Shown here one piece after another: positions 35,701 to 38,937 of a DNA stretch of 64,000 nt. The notes under the pieces were generated by a model, which saw nothing but the letters and a program-made list of their open reading frames with translations, did no database searches and was not told where the DNA came from. This stretch comes from Agapetus fuscipes. Lineage: Eukaryota > Arthropoda > Insecta > Trichoptera > Glossosomatidae. The position numbers were made by a program, and so were the translations under genes. The first letter of the stretch is position 1. Every line of letters starts with the position of its first letter. The DNA lies in the NCBI GenBank assembly GCA_951799405.1, contig OX637342.1, forward strand, positions 4,278,001-4,342,000. Direction: 5' to 3'.

Positions 35701-36931
35701 AAACACACCGTGTTTAAAACCAGCCCCCATTCGCCTATGTCACCCCATGTTTCAGGGAAGGTTCATTTGTGAATTGTGGTTTTATTTTTTAAATTCACAT
35801 GCGGTATGTGAAAGCGCAAGCTTAAACCTACTCGTCTGCTTGTAAGAATAAAGTAATTTAAATTATTTAATAAGTATCCTATTGTTAATCAATCATTGCA
35901 ACTTAACTGCCTTATTCATTTGATTGTTTCCAAATAAAACCCCATTTTTTTGTTTGAGAAAATTGACTTTCAAATGGTTTGAAAGTTTAAACTTTTTAAG
36001 AATAAGGGGGATGTATTATAGATATCTGTTTAAAAATACATTACAATTATTCAAAATTATGCTCACAAATGCAGCATACTCCAAAACCATTGGCACAGGA
36101 TCCCATATCAAGTCCTGAAGCAGCAGAACACTCCAGGGGATGTACACAAGTACCACGAAGCCCCGTACTGGAAACGCATTCAACGTTCTTGAAGTTGACC
36201 ACCTCAAAGATACTTAAAAACCTGCCATTCGGTACCTCCTCAACATCTGACTTCAATTTTTTTGTACCATTAAATTCATTCACAATTTTCCCTTCCCTTC
36301 TTATATCTGAAAAATGTTTTGATTCTTTGTGTATCTTTTGGATGTATTCTTCTTCATTATTTTCATTCGAAAAATGGTTTTCTTCTTTTTGTACCCTTTG
36401 GTTTGTTAATTTTTCTTGTTTTTCTATAACAGGCACTTCAAACATTGTATTTTCAGCATATTCTTTGCGATGCCCACTTTGTAAGATTCTAGCAAAATCC
36501 CACAGGGTATTAAAAATATTAAATTTCTGGAAATGCCTCACCATTCCATCTTTAACTCGGAAAATAGATTTAATGAAATTGTTATCAGTTTTGTTTATTA
36601 GTGTTTTGTCTTGTTTCATTGCCTTTACTATTCCGTTCATAATCCTAGGTTGAAATCGTGGTGTATTGAGTTTCACTGTTTTCTTTCTGTACCTCCTTCC
36701 ACCGATTCGCATTCCATTCAATCTTCCAGGAATTGGTTCCGGTTGGTTTTCTTTAATGTTTGTTTGCGTGGAAGTGGCTAGAATTCCACGAGTATCGGCA
36801 AAGCTGTTATAACCATGGTTTCCTATCGCATAAGATCGGTCAACTTCATAACAAAGGCAGCTCTTTGACGTGAATAAAACCATCAAAAGGGTAGCGAAGC
36901 ATTGTGTTTTTAAATTTGACAGATTGCTCAT
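5589..36931 (-). CDS. Secreted two-CUB-domain protein, seven exons
   Basis: Spliced gene reconstructed by hand: exons 36931-36067, 33717-33560, 32966-32858, 17876-17659, 11624-11510, 6775-6623 and 5701-5589. Every intron is GT-AG, every phase matches, and the sum is 1731 nt, giving 576 residues plus TGA. Residues 1-27 form a signal peptide (hydrophobic core FATLLMVLF). Residues 28-250 are polar and probably disordered, with a basic patch at 79-84. Cys 252, 262, 268, 279, 286 and 287 form a six-cysteine motif ending GFGVCC. A first CUB-like domain follows (Cys 293, 301, 319, 350, 370; CSTFTNPGFP, QLRLDI) and a second (Cys 419, 458, 466, 506, 519, 570), ending GFKLFYTQNPC. This order is known from uncharacterised secreted arthropod CUB proteins; the binding partner is unknown. 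It is likely extracellular. An ATG-less extension to 36979 was rejected because that codon is TTG. Confidence 0.88.
6381..6560 (+). repeat. Repeat family R4 copy
   Basis: Shares the order ATCAATCACCACTTC, CAGTGTCTGAAAAC, AGTGTCATAGA and the final CTAGATT/AGGGAGTC-like pair with 10262-10545 and, antisense, 59695-59785. In this copy the segment carrying a LINE tail at 10383-10478 is absent. The family could be a SINE or LINE 3' region; it is not identified. Confidence 0.45.
6623..6775 (-). CDS. CUB gene exon 6
   Basis: 153 nt with acceptor ATCTTTTCAG and donor GTAAGC, phase 1 to phase 1. Encodes Asp489 (split) to Thr539, reading GVPLIPPGQAGAEIFNC, PDDFIIINGVRLCGERLN and SITEDFTMNAPVT. It contributes Cys506 and Cys519 of the second CUB domain. 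It is clearly richer in GC than the surrounding intron. Confidence 0.88.
6890..7115 (+). mobile_element. LINE 3' end remnant with purine tail
   Basis: Plus-strand segment reading GRPPKRWKNSW, then QEATINRS, followed by a purine-rich tail (AACAAGAGGAAGAAG, 7097-7111). This G-R-P-x-x-R-W pattern and the tail are typical of the C-terminal end of insect LINEs. Frames are broken. The minus-strand open frames over the same region are shadows. Confidence 0.5.
7116..7942. other. Intron sequence, no recognised feature
   Basis: Intron 5 sequence between a LINE remnant and a LINE-A tail is not in play here; this is intron sequence between exons 5 and 6 of the CUB gene. AT-rich, with nothing coding and no repeat family recognised. 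Confidence 0.4.
7943..8205 (-). repeat. LINE-A tail copy
   Basis: TCTAA repeats, then the tail with palindrome CACATGCCGCATGTG, the hairpin CCCTGAGACAGGGG and the CAACCTATAAGTCAAGG end, then about 35 bp of the AT-rich spacer shared with the 3769 copy. It starts inside the 3' UTR, so no coding sequence remains. Confidence 0.75.
8206..10067. other. Intron sequence, no recognised feature
   Basis: AT-rich sequence of intron 5. The plus-strand frame at 8469-8741 and the minus-strand frame at 9253-9465 have no supporting splice signals or recognisable domains. Confidence 0.4.
10068..10260 (+). repeat. Degraded relative of the 17936-18174 foldback
   Basis: Begins TGATTGTAGAGGCATT exactly like the element at 17936 and continues through TTTGATTACG, ACCGGTTTTG and GATGCAAACGGAT, but the second inverted arm is largely eroded. 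Confidence 0.5.
10262..10545 (+). repeat. Repeat R4 containing a LINE tail segment
   Basis: Outer parts match R4 at 6381. The segment 10383-10478 reads SDYITKRRYKEIINSS and ends in (ATC)n, the 3' end of the LINE seen at 2040-2217. Either R4 is that LINE's 3' UTR, or the LINE tail was inserted into it. Confidence 0.45.
10564..10735 (+). repeat. 87-bp tandem duplication
   Basis: Two adjacent copies, starting at 10564 and 10651, both running from TACTCGCCGGTGCCGTAATC through a T-run to GTTTGCTTTAA. They differ mainly in the T-run length and so look recent. The ATTACG part resembles the 10068/17936 family in reverse orientation. Confidence 0.85.
11115..11210 (+). repeat. LINE-A tail fragment, degraded
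   Basis: CTGACCACCTATACTGTAAA, ACTTTGCTAATGTCAT and AAAGTTGCAGG in family order. It is short and diverged. The rest of 10736-11503 holds nothing recognised. Confidence 0.5.
11510..11624 (-). CDS. CUB gene exon 5
   Basis: 115 nt with acceptor TTTTTCCAG and donor GTGAGT. It enters in phase 0 and leaves in phase 1. Encodes NNLNYAICIARASGTCSVTY, then STASENEQNEF and LNYDL (residues 451-488). The NYAICI strand and Cys458/Cys466 belong to the second CUB domain. Confidence 0.88.
11825..12225 (+). repeat. Old LINE-A tail split by a SINE-3 insertion
   Basis: Tail sequence at about 11825-11954 (TGCCACCCCAGTTTCAGGG, ACACATGCATAATGTG, GTGGGAATGCAT) resumes at about 12179-12225 (AACATATCTGTACAACTTAG). 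The intervening 11955-12178 is an antisense SINE-3, so the SINE is the younger insertion. Confidence 0.6.
11955..12178 (-). repeat. SINE-3 copy, near full length
   Basis: On the minus strand it begins AGTCGGTGATTTGGCCGCGG and has the B-box-like GGTTCGAATCCCGC and a body containing CAACAGATGC and CATGAAGACAA. It ends in AAATCTATTT plus an A-run. The long D-to-T distance suggests derivation from a class II (Leu- or Ser-type) tRNA. The open frame across it is the SINE read through. Confidence 0.65.
12330..12412 (-). mobile_element. LINE tail fragment, antisense
   Basis: Contains the reverse complement of CACGAAACGAG and of the GGAGTGACTAC segment found at 10425-10440. It is the 3' end of the (ATC)n-tailed LINE family. 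Confidence 0.45.
12413..13231. other. Intron sequence, no recognised feature
   Basis: Includes a plus-strand open frame (12719-12988) without an ATG start or recognisable domain and with no splice support. Nothing else seen. Confidence 0.4.
13232..13458 (-). repeat. LINE-A tail copy, diverged
   Basis: TCTGCAAAGATATATTACATT through CCGACCTATTAGCCAAG. The central palindrome is broken (CATGCCGCATATA) and part of the CTTGCCGACC region is missing, so the copy is old. Confidence 0.65.
13787..14724 (-). mobile_element. LINE-C reverse-transcriptase fragment with (CAAGA)n tail
   Basis: A 292-codon minus-strand frame (14723-13845) covers the RT palm motif VLLYADDAIVLAD near its start, then the thumb region, then RWFGHIERMNEDRL and GRGRPRKEWIDQI toward the C-terminus. 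The downstream 3' end GGCCACCCCTAGAGGAATGG leads to (CAAGA)n at 13788-13807. The element is 5'-truncated just before the YADD motif, so the protein lacks endonuclease and most of the RT. It is paralogous to LINE-A and LINE-B. Plus-strand frames over it (14045-14485) are shadows. Confidence 0.8.
14725..15087. other. Intron sequence, no recognised feature
   Basis: AT-rich. The LINE-C truncation point is followed by a short TATAT-rich stretch (14724-14745). Nothing else recognised. Confidence 0.4.
15088..15324 (-). repeat. LINE-A tail copy, diverged
   Basis: AAGCTGCAAATATATATTC to CCGACCTATA. The palindrome is degraded to CAAATGGTGCATGTG. It abuts the SINE-2 copy that follows. Confidence 0.6.
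15325..15518 (-). repeat. SINE-2 copy, tRNA-headed
   Basis: On the minus strand it starts ACCGGTCCGTAGTCCAGG. The A-box TAGTCCAGGTGG is 15506-15495 and the B-box with GTTCGAATCCC is 15463-15451. The body contains TTGAAAAATTCATAAACC. Copies lie at 52580-52885 and 59785-60020; this one lacks about 120 bp present in the 52.6-kb copy. The cloverleaf is poor, so it is not called as a tRNA. Confidence 0.7.
15519..15785 (-). repeat. LINE-A tail copy
   Basis: TCTATAATCTAAGCTGCAAG to CCAACCTATCAGTCAAGG. The hairpin reads CCCTGAACCGGGG, a subfamily variant also seen at 31125 and 49940. A frame at 15586 is only the repeat. Confidence 0.65.
15932..16378 (+). mobile_element. hAT-type non-autonomous DNA element
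   Basis: The body is 15940-16370 with terminal inverted repeats CAGTGGTTCCCAA and TTGGGAACCACTG, flanked by a perfect 8-bp duplication TTCTAGAG (15932-15939 and 16371-16378). Both properties fit the hAT superfamily. There is no transposase. Internal CAGGGGTGTCCAAC (about 16121) looks like the end of another hAT element. The TACCACTGGTGGTACG core near the right end is palindromic. Confidence 0.85.
16379..17057. other. Intron sequence, no recognised feature
   Basis: AT-rich intron 4 sequence; nothing coding or repeated recognised. Confidence 0.4.
17058..17470 (+). repeat. Degenerate tandem repeat, about 150-bp units
   Basis: Three unit ends share TATTCT...GATGAATTGC...AATATATATTTTTnCAAAATCAGC at about 17140-17205, 17282-17340 and 17405-17466. 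The first two units also share ACCGCACAA and AAACGTCAAGA. The third is interrupted by a short LINE-A tail piece. Confidence 0.55.
17341..17403 (+). repeat. LINE-A tail fragment
   Basis: CCATACTGTAAAAAG, TTCACTTTGCCAATGTCATC and CCCTGTTTCAGGGAAGGTC in family order. A 60-bp piece inside the tandem array. Confidence 0.6.
17478..17638. mobile_element. Inverted-repeat MITE next to exon 4 donor
   Basis: 161 bp with two arms of about 58 bp: GGAAGTCTCATCACCACG on the left, CGTGGTGATGAGACTTCC on the right, and a roughly 45-bp centre. ATC on both sides may be the target duplication. The right end is only 20 bp from the last base of exon 4 (17659), inside intron 4. Confidence 0.8.
17659..17876 (-). CDS. 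CUB gene exon 4
   Basis: 218 nt with acceptor TTTCTTTCAG and donor GTAAGG, phase 1 in and phase 0 out. Encodes Val378 (split) to Tyr450: YVEVGDVSGPFYLSLLTA closes the first CUB domain; VGVCQL, GAPPGCLQYYTD and TFNYKRSG open the second. CLQYYT followed by F-N-Y is a hallmark of this family. The exon is distinctly GC-rich. Confidence 0.9.
17936..18174. mobile_element. Foldback MITE
   Basis: Arms 17980-about 18070 and about 18085-18174 are near-perfect inverted repeats (AGAAAAACAGCTTTGTTTTC against GAAAACAAAGCTGTTTTTCT). A 5' flank TGATTGTAGAGGCATT is shared with 10068. The RNA would form a hairpin of about 85 bp. Confidence 0.75.
18175..18855. other. Intron sequence, no recognised feature
   Basis: Intron 3 sequence of the CUB gene; nothing recognised. 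Confidence 0.4.
18856..19434. mobile_element. TIR DNA element with 30-bp internal motif series
   Basis: Ends CAGGAGGTAATTTTCAA and TTGAAAATTACCTCCTG form terminal inverted repeats. Inside, (A/G)GTCAAATCC recurs at 19138, 19169, 19199 and 19229, a spacing of 30-31 bp, and the left end has GGTCAACTCC. No transposase frame. The superfamily is unassigned because no target duplication was clear. Confidence 0.65.
19744..19747 (+). other. Target-site duplication AGAA, left
   Basis: AGAA directly before the 5' LTR, matched by AGAA at 25506-25509 after the 3' LTR. A 4-bp duplication is usual for Ty3/gypsy integrases. Confidence 0.85.
19748..20007 (+). repeat. 5' LTR of Ty3/gypsy element
   Basis: 260 bp, TGTAACGAG...CCTCACA. 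It matches the 3' LTR apart from one substitution (AAAATAAAC against AAAGTAAAC) and one short indel-rich patch near the end, which indicates a recent insertion. Confidence 0.92.
20011..20023 (+). other. Primer-binding site
   Basis: TGGCGCCCAACGT, three bases after the LTR, matches the complement of the 3' end of lysine tRNAs of the type used by several retroelements; the match ends after 13 nt. The primer identity is an inference from this match. Confidence 0.7.
20558..24601 (+). CDS. gag-pol: Gag-pol polyprotein of Ty3/gypsy element
   Basis: 1347 residues in a single uninterrupted frame with ATG start. Gag occupies about the first 180 residues and is followed by three CCHC zinc knuckles starting at Cys185, Cys221 and Cys248. 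Aspartic protease: LLDSGASISAI with Asp356. Reverse transcriptase with the active-site motif YIDD (659-662). RNase H with HTDAS (Asp811). Integrase has the HHCC zinc site (around His999-His1004, Cys1034, Cys1037) and the catalytic triad Asp1067, Asp1128 and Glu1164, with exactly 35 residues between the second Asp and the Glu. Gag and pol share one frame, so no frameshift is needed. All catalytic residues looked for are present, so it may be a competent copy. No chromodomain was recognised at the C-terminus. Confidence 0.95.
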   Translation: MESINFDPLKLKISFNGESEPNEFIIRLEELAKVYKLKLDYLVECMPIFLTDFPLTWYRAINCEFDWKIFKTKFLQQFEKYDFQRNLKLEILNMVQGHDNASVYILKVKSKNNLLNKRMHDKELMDIIIYGLSEKYATLLTTSEIKNTEELSTICSKFESFIKFNECKNLNVMNDIKEKNVMQKCNFCNKLGHDEIDCWTKNRKLDYIQNKCRSFTNNLVCHFCNKRGHVERNCFIKNGNFKKHTVICYSCKRTGHVQKDCFVKNKKSDYTDKTKMNRNINIQNRTNTTYKSNSKKLVDSRPSVQTQKSEMKSWLNFIQIFNKNYQIAPLIFAKQFDKRPFLTVNIENKNFTGLLDSGASISAINEKTFDYFLQRNYKIIKTHESISLANGKNIKILGKINLEVKCDNQIKHVDFYVLQGLQQDLIFGIDFWIKFELEPSLISKITYSNSKNISELGKITNRTKLTDNQLQQLKTIENDFKDISYEKIGLGCTNLIEHRIQTEGPPIKQKYYPLSPARQRQVNTELDKMLKEGIVEQSKSSWSSPVVIVIKKDGTPRFCLDSRRLNEVTKRDNYPIPNLNQVLANLRNAKYISSIDLSKAFWQIPLEESSKEKTAFVVPNRGLFQFTKMPFGLKNSSSETQRLLDKLFGPKFDTNIFCYIDDLIIINEDFNSHLNLLKQVKNILQEAGLTVKFSKCEFCKDSLKYLGYIIDENGLRPDSNKVKIIEEYPSPKNVKQLRMFLGLVGFYRKVIRNCSEISYPLNKLLRGKKGQNNFNWSKESEDAFNNLKLALSTAPVLICPDFTKDFFLHTDASKNQVASVLNQNINGSEKPIAYFSRSLTVREQNYSTSERELLAIVESIEHFRSYLDGMKFKVITDHMALKFLNKISNPTGRLARWAMRLSQYEFEIEHRKGKEHTVPDVLSRIPGTKEMEVINSNIADPWYNNIAEGCTKTPHKYKKFKMVDNKLFKLINDDNPFTEEYNWKEIPIIDNRLTIIKNHHDTGHVGIFKTYKYISRCYYWKNMYADIKSFINKCQKCKMYKPNNLPPAGKMENRKRVDRPLKMLSIDLIGPLPKSSTGYIHIILSIIDVFTKYCWLFPLRRATTEEIVKLIENKIFLTEGVPQTIITDNGKNLKSNAFKDFMYSYGVQKIFYTTLYTPMCNNVETYNRTIGYTLAIFVENEQRKWDTFLDSVQSIINNTVNLATGYTPNVLARGREIVLNGEIHGEIVNDEIESKEDLDKYRDLHKDKMKELNTLYKIVTENLWDAYNKNANYYNKGRSNRVYDQGDIVWRKNFIQSNAGKYFCTKLAPKFVKARIEKKVSKIVYVLKDIDTNVINKYHIKDIIKLD
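25225..25238 (+). other. Polypurine tract
   Basis: GAGAGGAAGGAGGT ends four bases before the 3' LTR and would prime plus-strand DNA synthesis. Confidence 0.8.
25243..25505 (+). repeat. 3' LTR of Ty3/gypsy element
   Basis: 263 bp, TGTAACGAG...CCTCACA, followed by the second AGAA at 25506-25509. It includes AATAAAG and AAATAAAAG stretches that could serve as polyadenylation signals. Confidence 0.92.
25510..26092. other. Intron sequence, no recognised feature
   Basis: AT-rich intron 3 sequence. Confidence 0.4.
26093..26347 (+). repeat. LINE-A tail copy
   Basis: CCTTGACTTGGTATGAGGC to CTTAGATTTAGATTAAATTT. It lacks the first half of the hairpin (TGTCAAAGGAAGG), so the CCCTGTTTCAGGG element is deleted. 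It ends in the TTTAGA microsatellite. Confidence 0.7.
26489..26746 (-). repeat. LINE-A tail copy
   Basis: Four TCTAA units at the 3' end, then the full tail. The palindrome is CACATGCCTCATGTG. Subfamily wording (ACATTGGAGATTCACATTAC, CATGGTTGGTCAGCC) is shared with 56199-56465. Confidence 0.7.
27125..27205 (+). repeat. LINE-A tail fragment
   Basis: TAGGTCGGTACAAAGCTAAC, then TACTGTACAAAATGG, TTTGCAAATGTCACCC. Degraded, about 80 bp. Confidence 0.5.
27268..27520 (+). repeat. LINE-A tail copy, diverged
   Basis: Starts TCCTTGACTTATAGGTTGG, the common left edge of the family, and runs to ATCTTTGCACTAATAAAAG. Internal region strongly diverged. Confidence 0.6.
27834..27950 (-). CDS. Possible cassette exon inside intron 3
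   Basis: A GC-rich island in AT-rich intron. On the minus strand an open segment reads GQTCLQYLLTSRANEGE, then KRDQCFAKKPSIGDQ, and ends G|GTGAGT at 27834, the same phase-1 donor position that exon 3 uses. Upstream acceptors are weak (TGTCTACAG, or TTGTGAG giving phase 1). Inserting it between exons 3 and 4 would keep the frame but would interrupt the first CUB domain. It may equally be chance or an old insertion. Confidence 0.22.
28440..28682 (-). repeat. LINE-A tail copy
   Basis: TCTATAATCTAAGTTGCAAAG to CTATGTATAAGTCAAGG. Palindrome variant CATGCCGCATGCG. Confidence 0.7.
28683..29127. other. Intron sequence, no recognised feature
   Basis: Nothing recognised. Confidence 0.35.
29128..29368 (+). 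repeat. LINE-A tail copy, diverged
   Basis: AATAAGTTGGTTTGAG through CCTGTTTCAGGGAAAG to GTGCAATTTTAGATTAC. Confidence 0.55.
29655..29817 (-). repeat. Joined SINE-3 tail and LINE-A tail fragments
   Basis: 29655-29690 carries the AATTTGTAAAGAGGAATGCA end of SINE-3. From about 29694 the sequence is LINE-A tail (TCAAATGAACATAAG to CAACCTTTAAGTCAGG), lacking its microsatellite end. Confidence 0.5.
29971..30306 (+). repeat. SINE-1 copy, best preserved
   Basis: Near-complete tRNA-like head: A-box TAGCTCAGTTGG (29983-29994) and B-box GGCTCGAACCC (30026-30036). The body includes the imperfect palindrome CCACTTCAACTGAAGTGG and ends TTAGTTGCG plus a T-run. Pol III transcription from the internal boxes is plausible. 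Open frames on both strands here (30054-30347, 30328-30113) are the SINE itself. Confidence 0.85.
30307..31124. other. Intron sequence, no recognised feature
   Basis: Nothing recognised; short frames only. Confidence 0.4.
31125..31313 (-). repeat. LINE-A tail copy, 3' truncated
   Basis: ACATGAACATAAACCTTGCA, CGGTGTGGCATTGGC and CCAACTTATTAGTCAAGG. Member of the CCGGTG subfamily. Confidence 0.6.
31715..31768 (+). mobile_element. LINE-B 3' end only
   Basis: GGCAACCCCTAGTGGGATAG, then ACAGAGTTACAGTTACATT: the last codons, stop and (GTTACA)n tail of LINE-B as at 40307 and 42338. Extremely 5'-truncated. Confidence 0.65.
31820..32200 (+). mobile_element. LINE-D remnant with frameshifts
   Basis: In changing frames it reads ELLPTIKQRKLMYL-like sequence, NEKYRLLHLIIQGTIRG, and FKVKIIMMVADLR then TAA. 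These are in the order known for the C-terminal part of a widespread insect LINE protein (R-K-L-x-Y-x-G-H-I, I-Q-G-K-I-x-G, K-V-K-I-A-x-M-I-A-N). It is clearly a pseudogene. Not closely related to LINE-A, -B or -C. Confidence 0.6.
32545..32735 (+). repeat. SINE-3 copy
   Basis: AACGCTGGTCCGAATCACGC (B-box), CCTGGTTCATCAGATGCC, ACACAAGCTTTTGCTTTCGC and ATTTGTGAATTGCATTTCTC match the 11955 copy in sense orientation. Confidence 0.6.
32858..32966 (-). CDS. CUB gene exon 3
   Basis: 109 nt with acceptor GTTTTCAG and donor GTAAGC, phase 0 in and phase 1 out. Encodes residues 342-377: LQPPTNGSCVNDQFVVSGHN and PILCGINNNQH. The C-x-x-D-x-F-x-V-S-G and CG-x-N-x-x-Q-H motifs are diagnostic for the first CUB domain of this family. 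Confidence 0.9.
33289..33541 (+). repeat. LINE-A tail copy beside exon 2
   Basis: CCTTGACTTCTAGGTTGG to TCTCTGCAAATTATATTATAG. Its 3' end lies 18 bp from the last base of exon 2 (33560), just inside intron 2. Confidence 0.7.
33560..33717 (-). CDS. CUB gene exon 2
   Basis: 158 nt with acceptor TTTCTGTCAACAG and donor GTAAGT, phase 1 in and phase 0 out. The T of exon 1 plus TC gives Phe289. Encodes QYSCGDQTSANCSTF, TNPGFPKPSMDQLSCTLTI and KQLRLDIVQME. These are the first strands of CUB domain 1 with Cys293, 301 and 319. The pyrimidine tract is short compared with the other introns. Confidence 0.9.
33745..34084 (+). mobile_element. Solo LTR candidate, family S
   Basis: 340 bp from TGTTACGAAC to CGTAACA, flanked by GTAC and ATAC (3 of 4 bases agree). 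Shares segments (ACTGTTAC start, AATATGCGAGAA / GAACATGCAAGAA, TTGTGAAACAA) in order with 45865-46178. No internal retroelement sequence follows. Its left edge is 27 bp from the exon 2 acceptor. Confidence 0.55.
34159..34199 (-). ncRNA. Hammerhead-like module, left arm
   Basis: Minus strand: stem I GCC, core TTGAAGA (C3 changed to T), stem II GCTTTC/GAAAGC with a 7-nt loop, GAA, self-complementary ACGT, then C. Stem I pairing is imperfect here because the partner is AGC. Confidence 0.45.
34336..34376 (+). ncRNA. Hammerhead-like module, right arm
   Basis: Plus strand: stem I GCC/GGC, core TTGAAAA (degraded), stem II GCTTTC/GAAAAC with one mismatch, GAA, ACGT, C. Mirror of the 34159 copy; probably inactive because of core changes. 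Confidence 0.4.
34444..35729. other. Intron 1 sequence, no recognised feature
   Basis: AT-rich; no coding or family repeat recognised. Confidence 0.4.
35730..35860 (+). repeat. LINE-A tail fragment
   Basis: ATGTCACCCCATGTTTCAGG, CACATGCGGTATGTG and CTCGTCTGCTTGTAAGAAT. Confidence 0.55.
36067..36931 (-). CDS. CUB gene exon 1: signal peptide, spacer, Cys motif
   Basis: ATG at 36931 in the context AAAATGAGC; the donor GTGAGC leaves in phase 1 after Ile288. Encodes the signal peptide (1-27), a Lys-, Glu- and Asn-rich spacer of about 220 residues, and the cysteine motif CVSSTGLRGTC...CANGFGVCC. The open frame continues upstream to 36979 only through a TTG codon, so 36931 is preferred because a good secretion signal follows it. 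Reading past the donor gives CEHNFE and stop, an intron artefact. The spacer is AT-rich, unlike exons 2-6. Confidence 0.88.
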
Positions 36932-37310
36932 TTTCCCCTTTTTTGGTGAAATATTTTCCGAAATGAAGCTCAAAAACAAATTTCGATGATTTTAATTCCC
37001 TCGCAGGTGGGTTATTATTTAAATTAAAATTGCCCCAGGGGGTCCGGCCTCTTATTCGTTTAACCGGAAAATCCCGAAGTAAATGAACACGAAATCATTA
37101 TTAAATTAATTCCGTTAAAATTCATTAACTCAGAATTATTTGCGTCTTTTTACACAATAGGTATTTGAGCTTACTTCAAGCTCTCACAAACAGTTAATTT
37201 CAAGAAAACACTTTCATTACACGAACGCACTTTTAACTTTATTTATTTTAAGACTGATTGTTGCTATTTTCATACAACGTTACAATTATTTATTTCTAAA
37301 GGAACTTCTT
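36932..37310 (-). promoter_or_regulatory. 5' flank of the CUB gene
   Basis: No clear TATA box. The only arthropod-type initiator on the correct strand is TCAGTC at 37257-37252, about 325 bp upstream of the ATG, with no matching DPE. Transcription start is unresolved. Confidence 0.25.
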
Positions 37311-38160
37311 GTTCATAAATACAACGGAAATAAATATGAATTTATGAAATGACTTCTAGTTCACAGTTTTTTTCTTAGAAATATAATTATTAATTTCTAA
37401 GGGAAATTATTGCTCACAAGTAAAACACACATTAATATTGATTAATTCAATGAATTCTTGTTCACGGTTTTTAAAAATGGATTCAATAATTGATTAATTC
37501 AAGAATTTATTGTAAACCGTTTACCATTTCCAACACTACTGATAATGCATTAAAAAATTTCTAGTTCACACTTTTATACATTAAACATCAATTGATTTAA
37601 AAAATAACTTCTCGTTCACAGTTTCACATGACGAATACTATCATTAATTCATAAGAGGGTTTATTTTTCCTAGTTTCATAAAACTAACATTACTTTTGGA
37701 TAATAATAAAATGTTAATATTTAATATTATAGTTCAAATTTAAAATTATATGTACACGAATATCAATTCATTAAATGATTTATTTTTCACAGTTTTATAC
37801 TCCAAATATTTTTGTATTTATTCATAATTGATTTATTGTTAACATTTTTTACATTTCGGATTTATAAATTAATTCATAAAAGGATTTCGCGTTCACAGTT
37901 TTACATAAGACAGCAATTTGTAATTTATAAAATGATTTATTGTTACAACTTTTACACTACAAACATCTCTATTTTAATTTATCAAAGGACTTCTCGTTCA
38001 CAGTTTTATATCATGAAAATGATTAATATATAAGTGGATTTATCGTTCACAATTTATAATACTAACATCAACTATTTATTAAAAAAAAAAATTCTTGTTC
38101 ACACTTTTGTATAACGTACATCAATATTGATTTATCAAACGCCTTCTCTTTCACAGTTTC
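37311..38160. repeat. Degenerate minisatellite, about 52-bp period
   Basis: The motif TTCTNGTTCACAGTTTTA or a recognisable variant recurs at about 37311, 37359, 37412, 37460, 37512, 37564, 37614, 37667, 37732, 37786, 37838, 37891, 37942, 37996, 38045, 38097 and 38149. Spacings are 45-54 bp apart from one of 65. Between motifs the units share TTAATTTATNAAA and AACATCAAT. About 17 units; AT-rich; no coding potential. It lies upstream of the CUB gene. Confidence 0.8.
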
Positions 38161-38424
38161 AAAAAATTAAAATGATTATAAATTCACACAACCTGATTAG
38201 ACAGTGGCGTCTCATCGATATTAATCTAGTTACAGAGACAGTGGCGATAGCACTGTCGGGCATCTAGATTTTCTCGGTTCTTTACACATCTGGAAATATA
38301 GAAATGCGACACTTTTCACACTTGGCTGAGCATTTTATAACAACCTAGTCCTACATATATAAACGCTATAATTTTAGCTTAACATCTTTTCATATACATC
38401 ATAATCTGTACTTTTATTCAAAAT

Positions 38425-38500
38425 TCAAAATCTATTATCTATAATGTTAGTTGCAAAAAAAAAAAAAATCATATTAAATGCATGCTCACAGAAACAGGGA
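38425..38500 (-). repeat. LINE-A tail fragment
   Basis: TCTATAATGTTAGTTGCAAA then TTAAATGCATGCTCACAG; truncated 3' part only. Confidence 0.45.
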
Positions 38501-38518
38501 TTTGATATAATATAGTAA

Positions 38519-38768
38519 TATATAATCTATAATCTAAGTTGCGAGGATATATTCATTTAAAACTCTCAGATGCATGCCCACAAACAAGCACGTGTTGTTC
38601 GCGCTTACAAATGCTGAATGTGTACTTACAAATAAAATCCAAACTTCAAATGAACTTAAGCCCTACAACTTTTGCCGACCTTCCCTGACATAGGGGTGAC
38701 ATTGGCAAAGTGAACCATTTTTTACAGTATGGGTGGTCAGCCTCATACCAACCTTTAAGTCACGGAAT
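38519..38768 (-). repeat. LINE-A tail copy
   Basis: TATAATCTATAATCTAAG to CCAACCTTTAAGTCACGG. Palindrome degraded (CAAATGCTGAATGTG). Confidence 0.7.
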
Positions 38769-38795
38769 TGTGCTTTGCTTAATATACAATATTAT

Positions 38796-38920
38796 TATAG
38801 GTTAGTATGACTCTCAAATGCAGCATGTGTAAGCGCGAACTTATACGCATCTGTTTATGGAAATGCATTTCATTTATGAATCTTAAATATAATACATCCT
38901 TGCATATTAATAATACATTA
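38796..38920 (+). repeat. LINE-A tail, internally deleted
   Basis: TATAGGTTAGTATGAC jumps directly to CTCAAATGCAGCATGTGTAA and continues to CATCCTTGCA, so the hairpin region is missing. Confidence 0.5.
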
Positions 38921-38937
38921 AACAATTTTATTATACG

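Noticed and set aside
36047..36066. C-terminal CEHNFE of the exon 1 frame
   Set aside because: It lies beyond the donor GTGAGC; the family cysteine motif continues in exon 2 as FQYSCG.
36932..36979. 16-residue N-terminal extension of the CUB protein
   Set aside because: The first codon is TTG, not ATG. The ATG at 36931 has a better context and is followed by a signal peptide.
37311..38160. CRISPR array
   Set aside because: Units are degenerate with no unique spacers between identical repeats, and the genome is eukaryotic.
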